From: Mangrovihabitans endophyticus
GTDB taxonomy: Bacteria; Actinomycetota; Actinomycetes; Mycobacteriales; Micromonosporaceae
Length of the DNA stretch: 64,000 nucleotides
Assembly (NCBI RefSeq): GCF_014646155.1
Contig: NZ_BMMX01000010.1
Span: forward strand, 119,780 to 183,779
Reading direction: 5' to 3'
Below, one piece after another: positions 53,832 to 61,351 of this stretch. Both the position numbers and the translations under genes were made by a program. The notes beneath the pieces are model-generated. The model had not been told where the DNA came from. It did no database searches and worked only from the letters and a program-made list of their open reading frames with translations. The stretch's first letter is position 1, and each line of letters opens with the position of its first letter.

Positions 53832-54823
53832 GCGGTGCCGGGCCAGCCAAATTCAGCCCGGAAGGCATCGATTCGGCGCAGCGCCGCTTCCTGCTCGCCG
53901 TAGAGGCACTTCGCATAGATCTTGAGCAGTACGGCGATGCTGTGTCCCGCCCACGTGGCAGCCAGGGCGGCCGAAACACCCGCGTTGAGCCACCCCGAGA
54001 GGCAGGCATGCCGCAGGCTGTACGGCACCGGCGCCACGCCGGCCTTTCGCTCGGCCGGGGTGAGGCCACGCTCCCGGGCCTTCCGCCAGGCCGTGTGCCG
54101 GGCGTTCGCGGTAACCGGTCGGCCGTTGGTCGGCCGGTACATCCCGCCGGGACCGCGCCGGGTGACGAACAGCCGGCCGTCCGGGCCGGGCGGGAACTGC
54201 TCGATGTGCCGGTCGAGCAGTGCGCACAGCGCCGGTTCGGCGGGGACGTCCCGGGTGTCCTTCACGCCCCGGTGCTTGAGTGCCCGGTACTCGATCGCTC
54301 CCCCGTCGTCGGTCCACCCACTGCCGACCTCGACAGCCGCCCCGCCGAGGTGAAGCCACCCCCACCCGTCCGGCCAGGTCGACCGTTCGTAGTGCAGATC
54401 ATGCAGGTTCAGCACTTCCTCGGGCCTGAGTCCGGCGTAGTACATGGCGCCGAAGAACGCCTCCAGTTCTGGTGTGCTGTCCCGGACGGCGCGTAGCAGG
54501 CGGGCGGCCTGTTCGGGGTTGGCGACTGCCGTCCGGTCGACCTCGTCGGACTTCTTCGGGGCGGTCCACTTCACCCGGTTCATCGGGTGCGCGGGCAGGT
54601 GACCCAGCTCGACGGCGTAGCGGAGCGCCCCGCTGAACACGGCCTTCTTGCGCCCGATGGTGCTCGCTGCGGCGGCGGTGCCGTCGAGCTTCACGGCCAG
54701 GTCGTCGAGCACCTTCCGACGGTGGCCGGTTCCGCCAGGTCGGACAGCGAGACGGTGTTGGCCTCAAGCCACGTCACCGCGCTTGCCAGTTCCGCCGGCG
54801 GCGGTCCGGCCGTACGGCGCGGC
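53828..54823 (-). pseudogene. Tyrosine integrase, frameshifted and 5'-truncated
   Basis: From 54712 leftward an open frame of 294 residues keeps the whole catalytic domain: Arg in GLRPEEVLNLHD, YSLRHACLSGWLNAGV, GHSIAVLLKIYAKCL with the nucleophile Tyr. Upstream, the family sequence continues in another frame (AELASAVTWLEANTVSLSDL); one base is missing near 54722, where a GTCCGGAAG would be expected and GTCGGAAG stands. The true N-terminus is gone beyond about 54823, replaced by a regulator fragment. It belongs with AICE or phage integrases that use tRNA 3' ends. Confidence 0.85.
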
Positions 54824-55231
54824 TTGTTGAAGCAGCGCCTCAAACTGGCAGACGGCGAGCTGGCCGCCGTGCGCCGGCGGGTCCTCTACCTGGACGGCGA
54901 GCCGTTCAACACCAACGACAGCTACTTCCCGCTCGCGATGGTCCAGAACACCGAGATCATGCGGCCGGCGGACATCGCCCGGGGCGCCAACGAGGTCTTG
55001 GCCGAGGCCGGCTACCCCCAGGTGCGACTCTTGGACGAGATCTACGCCCGGATGCCGTCACCCGATGAGATCCAGCGGCTCAAGCTGGCACCCGGAACGC
55101 CGATCTCCTGCCACATCTGCACCGGCGTATGCCCGGACGGCACCCCGGTCCGCGTGGTGGTCAACATCCTGCCCGGAGACCGGCACGTCATCGTCTACGA
55201 ACGCAACGGCATGAACACCGACGAACGATGA
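54824..55231 (+). pseudogene. UTRA-domain fragment of a GntR regulator
   Basis: About 135 residues (LKLADGELAAVRRRVLYLDG, TNDSYFPLAMVQNTEIM, GDRHVIVYERNG) match the effector-binding UTRA half of GntR/HutC regulators. The DNA-binding half is missing: sequence 5' of about 54823 is integrase on the other strand. A TTG at 54824 could in theory start it. The gene overlaps the GNAT gene as ATGA, so it was the first gene of a pair. Confidence 0.75.
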
Positions 55232-55740
55232 CCGACTCCCCCACCATCCGGCCAGCCACGCCGGCCGACCTCGACACCCTGGTCGACCTGTTCCGGGCAA
55301 CACGGAAGTGGCTCGCCGAGATGGGGTCCGACCAGTGGGCGACCAATCCGCCGGAGCGGGTACGCGGGCGGCTGGCTGACGCCATCTCCCGGGGTGAGTG
55401 CTACGTAGCCGAAGAAGACGGCCGCGTGATCGGGACGATCACCGTCGACGACTTCGCCGATCCTGAGTTCTGGAGTGCGGAGGACAAGCCGGAGACGGCG
55501 CTTTACGTGCACCGGATGATGGTGGAACGTTCCGCAGCAGGGCGGGACGTGGGTGGCCTACTCCTAGACTACGCCGAGGCGGTGGCGGCGAAGGCGGGCA
55601 AGGTGTGGTTGCGGCTAGACGCTTGGCGCACCAACGAACCACTACACAGATATTACGTAAGGAAAAGCTTCCGGCCTGTCAGGGTGATCAATCTCGCGCA
55701 CCGGGGCTCGGGAGCCCTATTTCAGCGTACGGCCATTTAA
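55228..55740 (+). CDS. GNAT acetyltransferase
   Basis: 170 residues from ATG at 55228. TIRPATPADLDTLVDLFRAT starts the fold; YVHRMMVERSAAGRDVGGLL is the acetyl-CoA-binding motif A region and VWLRLDAWRTNEPLHRYY is motif B. Substrate unknown. GC content falls over the last 100 bases toward the AT-rich DUF262 gene, with which it converges 19 bp away. Confidence 0.85.
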   Translation: MTDSPTIRPATPADLDTLVDLFRATRKWLAEMGSDQWATNPPERVRGRLADAISRGECYVAEEDGRVIGTITVDDFADPEFWSAEDKPETALYVHRMMVERSAAGRDVGGLLLDYAEAVAAKAGKVWLRLDAWRTNEPLHRYYVRKSFRPVRVINLAHRGSGALFQRTAI

Positions 55741-55759
55741 AGACATTGGGATTTCCATA

Positions 55760-57583
55760 TCAGTTAGCACCCAGAAAGCGGCTGAACACTCGCGTGTAAT
55801 CCGGAGTAGAGAGCTTCCGAGTTTCCGATCCACTCCGCTCATAGAGATCTTGACCATAGAATGCTGGCTCGCCAATTGATCTCACTTTGAGGATCCCGAC
55901 AAGATGACCTGCATAGTTTGCAAGACGTGCATCGGCAACAACTTGGGCCGCCAGCCGCCTATCCAAAGTTTTCGCCTCTCGCAATTTCTGCATTAACCAT
56001 GTCCAATAAATGTTCATATCTTCGCCTCGAACGACCGCCTCGCGCTCAATTCCAACAATCGCAAATCGCTTTTTAAAGTGCTGGACAGAAATACCATCAA
56101 TTGAGGCAATTCGGTTGGCGTCTTCTTGCTTGTCTGCAATTCCCAGCATAATATAACCGACAGAATCCCGGCCCATATTAGCCATAGCCGACATTGTCTT
56201 AGTGATTTTGCCCAGACAAGACGAGTCAAATTCGCGGCTCTGATCCAGTCGCAAAAGACCTTGTTTGCAGTCAAACATTTGCTGTTCGACTAAAGCGTTA
56301 CCCATAATTGTCTCTACTTGCCACGCCCAGCCGTAGCGTCCAAAGTCTTCCGAATGGCCCGCATCTTCGAAGGCCGGTCGAAGGACACCTTTAACAGCAT
56401 CGAACGAAGCCCTTTTGGCATCGCCAGTCCAATCGCTGCCGCCGGGTATAGAAAGTGGGCCTTGGCCCCGGGTGATCCCAGAGAGTTTGTCGGCAATCAT
56501 CTGTGCATCTTTAACACGCATGCGCTCCTTAAACATCAGTTCAAAGATCGCCATAAAGATCGCGTGGAAGTATCGCGGAGAGTATCCTCCACGCCTCACG
56601 CCCACGAGCGTTGCAAAACGCGCATCACGATCGTCGAGAACACCCCTAAGAACATCGTAGGAACGCATAACATCTCGTTCTAAATCGTCACGGCCATAGG
56701 CGGTTATGGCCGCCGTTATTTGGCACGAACGAGCACTATCGTCCTCTCCCTCGACATTCTCTGAAAAATTATAATATTCATCCCGCGCATCACTGCTTGT
56801 GTTAGGTGTCGGATCTACGAGGCAGTCGACAAGGACATCTAAGATTACCTGCTCATCCAAGGAGGTTCGAACGTCTTCGCGCCTGAGTATTCCGTGCCGA
56901 ACCCAGAAAATATCTTTTACATCGACACCGTAGTCAAGGTCGTAGTTCGTAATGCTAAGTTGCGGCATAAGACGAAGCGGAACACTGTCACCGGGGGATG
57001 TGTCACTCCTAATTCGGGACGAAATTATCCGAACCAAATTCGCAAGTGGAGATATGGTCCCCGCTTGCCTAAGTTCCTGACGCGACAGGCGCCGCCCACC
57101 CGAGTTGATCCTTCGGAAAACCTCATCAACACTGTTACTACTGTGCGCCCGAAAGACCGACAAGGCAATAGAGTAATTACAGAAGCGGACAGAGCGCTCA
57201 CGTGACATTACCGGCATTCGCTGTGTGAGCGTGCCCTCATCCTTACGCGACTTAGTATCAGCAAGTGCGTCGAGATCAAAAAATTCGCCGTTTACGCCAG
57301 GTATTTCGTTCTCTATGAACGAAAAAATTGCATTCAAGCGCTGCAAGCCGTCGATAACTTCAAACGAATTATCTGCACCTAAACCGATTTCCGCTACCAG
57401 AATAAGTGGAATAGGAAGGTCTCGGAGAATCGAGTCTACAAGGCGCTGTTTTTCTGCAGCACTCCATACTAGTTTGCGCTGATATCTACGATTCACATCG
57501 AAGCGGTCAGCCAGATATAGAAAGTAGAGTCTCTGCACGCTTTCACTTCGAACCGAGAGTTCGGTCACCGTAGGAGAGGCCAT
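55760..57583 (-). CDS. DUF262-AlbA_2 fusion, candidate defence protein
   Basis: 607 residues. The N-terminal half is DUF262 (ParB/Srx-like): RRYQRKLVWS at 32-41, VIDGLQRLN at 76-84 and VFRRINSGGRRLSRQEL at 155-171. The C-terminal part resembles the AlbA_2 (Schlafen-type) domain: FDCKQG at 437, TMSAMANMG at 463 and GYIMLGIADKQED at 476-488. DUF262 proteins include GmrSD-type nucleases, and AlbA_2 domains recur in defence proteins. GC content is far below the rest of the window, with many ATA, AAA and AAT codons, so it was acquired recently. GGAG stands before the ATG. Confidence 0.75.
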   Translation of the reverse strand: MASPTVTELSVRSESVQRLYFLYLADRFDVNRRYQRKLVWSAAEKQRLVDSILRDLPIPLILVAEIGLGADNSFEVIDGLQRLNAIFSFIENEIPGVNGEFFDLDALADTKSRKDEGTLTQRMPVMSRERSVRFCNYSIALSVFRAHSSNSVDEVFRRINSGGRRLSRQELRQAGTISPLANLVRIISSRIRSDTSPGDSVPLRLMPQLSITNYDLDYGVDVKDIFWVRHGILRREDVRTSLDEQVILDVLVDCLVDPTPNTSSDARDEYYNFSENVEGEDDSARSCQITAAITAYGRDDLERDVMRSYDVLRGVLDDRDARFATLVGVRRGGYSPRYFHAIFMAIFELMFKERMRVKDAQMIADKLSGITRGQGPLSIPGGSDWTGDAKRASFDAVKGVLRPAFEDAGHSEDFGRYGWAWQVETIMGNALVEQQMFDCKQGLLRLDQSREFDSSCLGKITKTMSAMANMGRDSVGYIMLGIADKQEDANRIASIDGISVQHFKKRFAIVGIEREAVVRGEDMNIYWTWLMQKLREAKTLDRRLAAQVVADARLANYAGHLVGILKVRSIGEPAFYGQDLYERSGSETRKLSTPDYTRVFSRFLGAN

Positions 57584-57682
57584 TTAATCTCCAGCAGAAA
57601 TTTGAATTAGCTATTTAAAGATGAATTAATCCAATAGCCATTTGTTTAACCTACGTTACCAGTCGCGATAGCATATGCGCCA

Positions 57683-57706
57683 TTACCAACCTGCGCATGT
57701 TGGTAA
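57683..57706. promoter_or_regulatory. Palindrome upstream of the DUF262 gene
   Basis: TTACCAAC and GTTGGTAA are perfect inverted arms around eight bases; an overlapping ATGCGC/GCGCAT pair lies at 57675-57698. It is 100 bp ahead of the DUF262-AlbA_2 start and 64 bp past the GntR gene stop, so it may be an operator or a terminator. Confidence 0.5.
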
Positions 57707-57769
57707 GTTGCACCAGTCGCCTACCGGGCGAAATGAGGCACTCAGGCCGCACGACAGACTTCGGCGCTA

Positions 57770-58018
57770 CTATCTGGCTCCTGAACCTGGCGACGGCGAA
57801 ACGAACGTGCCTCGGCCCAAGAAGGTCACGAGCCGGCCTTCGTCGCGCAGCAGGTCGAGGGCAGCTCGTACAGTGCCGCGCGCCACGCCGTAGGTCTGGC
57901 CGAGGGTCACTTCGCCGGGCAACTTGTGCCCCGGCGGCCACTCGCCGCTTTCGATCTTCGCCCGGATCGAGTCCGCGACCTGCTCAGCGAAGGAGCGCGG
58001 AGACCAAGCGTCGACCAT
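57770..58018 (-). CDS. GntR winged-helix protein without effector domain
   Basis: 82 residues: a GntR DNA-binding domain (SFAEQVADSIRAKIESGEWP, GVARGTVRAALDLLRDEG, FLGRGTFV) and nothing more. Either a natural short regulator or a regulator that lost its effector domain. GGTGA precedes the ATG. Divergent from the MFS gene, with inverted CTGTCTA/TAGACAG sites between them. Confidence 0.85.
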   Translation of the reverse strand: MVDAWSPRSFAEQVADSIRAKIESGEWPPGHKLPGEVTLGQTYGVARGTVRAALDLLRDEGRLVTFLGRGTFVSPSPGSGAR

Positions 58019-58052
58019 GAGGCCATGCTTTCACCTGTTCAACCACGCCATG

Positions 58053-58089
58053 CTGTCTATGCTGTTCTCTCGATGGACAGGGTAGACAG
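58053..58089. promoter_or_regulatory. Nested inverted repeat, probable GntR operator
   Basis: CTGTCTA at 58053 and TAGACAG at 58083 are exact inverted arms; an inner CTGT/ACAG pair is nested inside. CTGTCTAGACAG-like palindromes are typical of HutC-type GntR sites, and each arm here looks like one good half-site. It lies 35 bp before the GntR start. Confidence 0.5.
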
Positions 58090-58141
58090 GTTCCTACTAG
58101 CCTCGTCAAACGACCGCACAGATGTCGAGAGGGTGGGATAA
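58073..58141 (+). other. Possible leader peptide ahead of terminator
   Basis: A 22-codon frame (ATG at 58073, TAA at 58139) ends nine bases before a strong hairpin. It contains adjacent CTA CTA leucine codons plus TCA and ACA, all rare in this genome. No ribosome-binding site is visible. Could be an attenuation leader for the MFS gene or chance. Confidence 0.25.
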
Positions 58142-58149
58142 CGGAGCCG

Positions 58150-58184
58150 GAGGACGGCCCCGAAGCCGCTCAGGGGCCGTCCTC
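58150..58184 (+). terminator. Hairpin between GntR and MFS genes
   Basis: GAGGACGGCCCC and GGGGCCGTCCTC form a perfect 12-bp stem with an 11-base loop. It is read in the direction of the MFS gene, about 60 bp before it, so it may shield that gene or attenuate it. Confidence 0.75.
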
Positions 58185-58234
58185 GTCGATCGGCAGCCCT
58201 GTGCGTCGTGCGGCTGGGAGACGGATGCGGCCGG

Positions 58235-58240
58235 TACTCT
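58235..58240 (+). promoter_or_regulatory. Possible -10 box for a leaderless MFS mRNA
   Basis: TACTCT stands six bases before the GTG at 58247, and no ribosome-binding site precedes the GTG. In actinobacteria this spacing is typical of leaderless transcripts. No good -35 box is seen. Confidence 0.4.
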
Positions 58241-58246
58241 GCCCCG

Positions 58247-59533
58247 GTGGCGCTCGGCTCGGACTTTCGGCGGCTCTGGGCGGCGTCCGCGGCAAGTCAG
58301 GCCGGCAGCGGGATCGGCTTCGGCGCGCTTCCGCTGGTGGCGATCCTGATTCTGCAAGCGTCCACCTGGCAGGTGTCGCTGCTGGCGACGATCTCCGGCC
58401 TGGCGGCGGCAGCGGTGGCCCTGCCCGCTGGGCCGTGGATCGAGTTTCGGCGCAAGCGGCCGATGATGATCGGCGCGGATGTGGTACGGGCGGGTGCGCT
58501 GCTCAGCGTGCCGGTGGCACTGGCCTTTGGTCTGCTGACGTACGCCCAGCTTGCGGTGGTGGCGGTGGTGCAGGCGTGCGGCGCGATCGTCTTTGCGGCG
58601 GCGAGCGGCGCGCACCTGAAAGCGCTTGTCGCACCGGCGGATCGGGCGGAGGCCACCGGGCGGCTGGAGGCGACGTTCTGGACCACGAACAGCGTCGGCC
58701 CGCCGCTGGGTGGGGCGCTCACCTCGTGGGTGGGCGTCGGCTGGACGATCACGGTTGATGCGCTGAGCTTTCTGGGGTCGGCTTTCGGCGTACGTCAATT
58801 GCGCGGTGCCGAGCCGGAACCGCCGGCCCGCACGGTCTCACCGGACCGTGCGGCGGAGATCCTCGCGGGGTGGCGCTACGTCTTCGGGCATGCGGGGTTG
58901 CGCGCCCTCTTCCTGAACTCGCAGCTTTTCGGCGGTGCGATGATGGCGGCCTCCCCGCTGCTGGGTGTCTTGATGCTGCGGGATCTGGGCTTTCCGGCCT
59001 GGCAGTACGGGGTGGCGTGGGGCGTGCCGTGTCTGGGCGGGGTGCTCGGCGCGCTGGCGCTCAAGCCGCTGACGCGACGGTACGGCGAACGCCGCGTGAT
59101 GCTGGCGTCCGGTGTGGGCCGGGCGGTGTGGTTGTGTCTGCTGGCGGCCATGCCGGCGGGTCCAGGCGGACTGGCGCTGGTGATCGTGGTGGAGACGCTG
59201 GCGCTGTTCGGGTCGGGCGTGTTCAATCCGGCGTTCGCCACCTATCGGCTGACGCACACCGAGGACGGTCACGTGGCGCGCGTGATCTCGTGCTGGTCGA
59301 TCACGTCGCGGGTGGCGCAGCCGATCGGCATCGCGGCGGGCGGCGCGCTGGCGGCGGCCACGAGTGTGCGGGTCGCGTTGCTGGTGTGCGGGGTGGGCTG
59401 CCTGGCGAGCGCGGTCTTGCTGCCGTGGCGGCGCAACCGGGACGCGGAGCCGGACACAGCCCGGCGGGGTCAGGCTGAGGTGCCCGCCAGTCGCGCGTCC
59501 AATTCGTCGAAGTTGGCCAGGAACCAGACGTGA
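58247..59533 (+). CDS. MFS transporter
   Basis: 428 residues from GTG at 58247 (VALGSDFRRLWAASAASQAG), with about twelve hydrophobic segments, and RRKRPMMIGADVVRAGAL in the first cytosolic loop. The DFRRLWAA start is typical of the DHA3-like exporters. A drug or metabolite exporter is likely. The 3' end overlaps the convergent DUF4180 gene by 64 bp. An in-frame GTG at 58208 is an alternative start. Confidence 0.88.
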   Translation: MALGSDFRRLWAASAASQAGSGIGFGALPLVAILILQASTWQVSLLATISGLAAAAVALPAGPWIEFRRKRPMMIGADVVRAGALLSVPVALAFGLLTYAQLAVVAVVQACGAIVFAAASGAHLKALVAPADRAEATGRLEATFWTTNSVGPPLGGALTSWVGVGWTITVDALSFLGSAFGVRQLRGAEPEPPARTVSPDRAAEILAGWRYVFGHAGLRALFLNSQLFGGAMMAASPLLGVLMLRDLGFPAWQYGVAWGVPCLGGVLGALALKPLTRRYGERRVMLASGVGRAVWLCLLAAMPAGPGGLALVIVVETLALFGSGVFNPAFATYRLTHTEDGHVARVISCWSITSRVAQPIGIAAGGALAAATSVRVALLVCGVGCLASAVLLPWRRNRDAEPDTARRGQAEVPASRASNSSKLARNQT

Positions 59534-59838
59534 CGGCCCCGGTTGGATTCGCGGATCAGGTCGCGCAACGCGTTGCTCGCCGCCACATGCGCCGAAATGT
59601 CACCGATGATCGCCAGCCGCACGTGGTAATTGACGAACTTCTGCATGATCTCGCCGGCCACCCGGGTGTGCAGCGCGAAGAAGCTGTCGTCCAGGCGTTC
59701 GGCGGGCAGCGCGACGATGTCGGCGCCCGTCGTCGCGCCGATGAGGTCCAGGGCGTCCTGCGGTCCGGCGACGAGCGGCCCGTGCGCGTCGCAGACGAGG
59801 ACGGGTACGCCGTGGCGCTCCGTGATGTGGTCGGGCAT
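59470..59838 (-). CDS. DUF4180 protein
   Basis: 122 residues matching the DUF4180 pattern: DALDLIGATTGADIVALPAE, FFALHTRVAGEIMQKFVNYH and LRDLIRESNRGRHVWFL. The family is widespread and uncharacterised. The last 64 bp overlap the end of the MFS gene in antiparallel orientation. Confidence 0.88.
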   Translation of the reverse strand: MPDHITERHGVPVLVCDAHGPLVAGPQDALDLIGATTGADIVALPAERLDDSFFALHTRVAGEIMQKFVNYHVRLAIIGDISAHVAASNALRDLIRESNRGRHVWFLANFDELDARLAGTSA

Positions 59839-59855
59839 GGCTCCCTCCGGGGAAC

Positions 59856-60518
59856 TCAGGACAGGCGCGAGCGGAAGAATTCCTTGAGGTCGTCCGGGAG
59901 TTCGTCGACGGCCAGGACGGCCGGGATGAGGTCACGGTCGCCGTGGTACGCACGGAAACCGTCGGCGATGGTCACGCCGTGTGCCGGCCGGTCGATCACC
60001 TCGACCTGGTCTCCGGCGCGGACCTCGCCCGGGGTGATCACACGCAGGTACGCGCCCGGACGGTTGGCCTGGGTGAACGTCTTCACCCAGTGCGGTTCGG
60101 CCATCTTGGCCTGGAAGGTGGCGCACGGCACACGGCCGAACGTGGTCTGCAGGATCAGATCCCGGCCGATCCGCCACGTCTCGCCGATCACCGCGCCGTT
60201 CACGTCCACGCCCATGGTGGTGAGGTTCTCGCCGAAGATCCCGCCCGGCAGATCACGGTCGAGCCGTTCCTGCCACCAGTCGTAGTCCTCCCGCGCGTAC
60301 GCGTAAACGGCCTGGTCGTCGCCGCCGTGGTGCTTGATGTCGAAGATCTGATCGCCGACCAGCCCGCTGTGCAGACCGGTGGTCTTGGGTCCCGGCGCGC
60401 GCACCGCGACGGAATGCTCGACCGGCCGCTTGTTGATGCCGGTGACGCCGACGCTCTTGGCGGTGCTGGCCTCGGGCACGGCGAGATTCACCGAAAGGAC
60501 CTTGCCGTCGCTGTTCAT
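59856..60518 (-). CDS. MOSC-domain protein, YiiM-like
   Basis: 220 residues. KHHGGDDQAVYAYAREDYDW, GIFGENLTTMGVDVNGAVIG and GRVPCATFQAKM define a MOSC domain, with the conserved cysteine likely to carry sulfur, and a C-terminal YiiM-type extension. Such proteins handle molybdenum-cofactor sulfur or detoxify N-hydroxylated bases; which is not known here. ATG at 60518 overlaps the GNAT stop as ATGA. Confidence 0.88.
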   Translation of the reverse strand: MNSDGKVLSVNLAVPEASTAKSVGVTGINKRPVEHSVAVRAPGPKTTGLHSGLVGDQIFDIKHHGGDDQAVYAYAREDYDWWQERLDRDLPGGIFGENLTTMGVDVNGAVIGETWRIGRDLILQTTFGRVPCATFQAKMAEPHWVKTFTQANRPGAYLRVITPGEVRAGDQVEVIDRPAHGVTIADGFRAYHGDRDLIPAVLAVDELPDDLKEFFRSRLS

Positions 60519-61351
60519 CGGAACTCCATCACCATGCGGTCTTCGATCGGGCGGTAGCCGAGTCGCTGGTACAGCGCGTTGCTGGTCTTGTTCGCCAGGT
60601 CGGTGTTGAGCACCACGTCCCGCGCGCCGCGGTCCAGCGCGGACTGGGTGACGACGGCGGTCGCGGCGCCGGCGTAGCCGTTGCCGCGGTGCTCCGGTGG
60701 CGTGTAGACGGCGACGATCCGCACCATGCCGGCCTCCGGGCGGCTGGCCATCGCCATGGACACCGGCTGGTCGTCCACCTGCCACAGCGTGAAACCGCGG
60801 TAGGAGAGCCCGTCGTCGACGGAGGCGGCGGCTCCGTGGCCGACCGACATGGCTTCCGCCTCGAACGCCTCCCACCAGCCGATCAGCAGCTCCCGGTCGT
60901 GAGGGTCGGCCTGCCGGGACGCACCGGACGGCGGCGGCTCGGGCGGGGTGAGCTTGTCCAGGCGGTACAGGCGCATGCGCATGCCGGGTGACGCCGGTGC
61001 GCCGGTGGTCCGCCGCCATGTGCGCGTGAACGCCTCGGTGTCGGCGGTCAGCCCGTTGACGCCGGTCAGGTCACGCCCGGTCAGCGCCTCGGCGAGGGTG
61101 TTCGCCGCGCCGGTCGGCATCGCGGACAGGTACGCCGGGAAGGGCGGCGTCTGCAGGAAGGCGCCGTCGACCTGACGGTGAGAGGAATGCCAGCCGAAGA
61201 CGGGATCCTGCGAGCCGTACCGGTGTTTGCCGTGCTGGCGCAGGTTGGCGGTGACGGTGAGCAGCACGGTGTTCTCCACCGGCCGGGCGCGCAGATAGTC
61301 CTCGGCAGCGGCCGCGAAGGCATCGACGCTTCCGGACAGGTGCCAGGTCAT
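60515..61351 (-). CDS. GNAT acetyltransferase
   Basis: 278 residues. The C-terminal half is the GNAT domain with motif A VYTPPEHRGNGYAGAATA and LYQRLGYRP near the end; the N-terminal half is a divergent GNAT-like extension. Starts and ends in ATGA overlaps, so it is coupled with the oxidoreductase and MOSC genes. Confidence 0.88.
   Translation of the reverse strand: MTWHLSGSVDAFAAAAEDYLRARPVENTVLLTVTANLRQHGKHRYGSQDPVFGWHSSHRQVDGAFLQTPPFPAYLSAMPTGAANTLAEALTGRDLTGVNGLTADTEAFTRTWRRTTGAPASPGMRMRLYRLDKLTPPEPPPSGASRQADPHDRELLIGWWEAFEAEAMSVGHGAAASVDDGLSYRGFTLWQVDDQPVSMAMASRPEAGMVRIVAVYTPPEHRGNGYAGAATAVVTQSALDRGARDVVLNTDLANKTSNALYQRLGYRPIEDRMVMEFR

Noticed and set aside
54824..58018. UTRA fragment and GntR HTH protein as two halves of one split regulator
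   Set aside because: They are on opposite strands 2.5 kb apart with unrelated genes between; a common origin cannot be shown.
51911..59481. Identical 15-mer GGGGTCAGGCTGAGG at 51911 and near 59466 as an att pair
   Set aside because: A 15-base match is expected about once by chance in a window this long and GC-rich, and neither site resembles the tRNA end.
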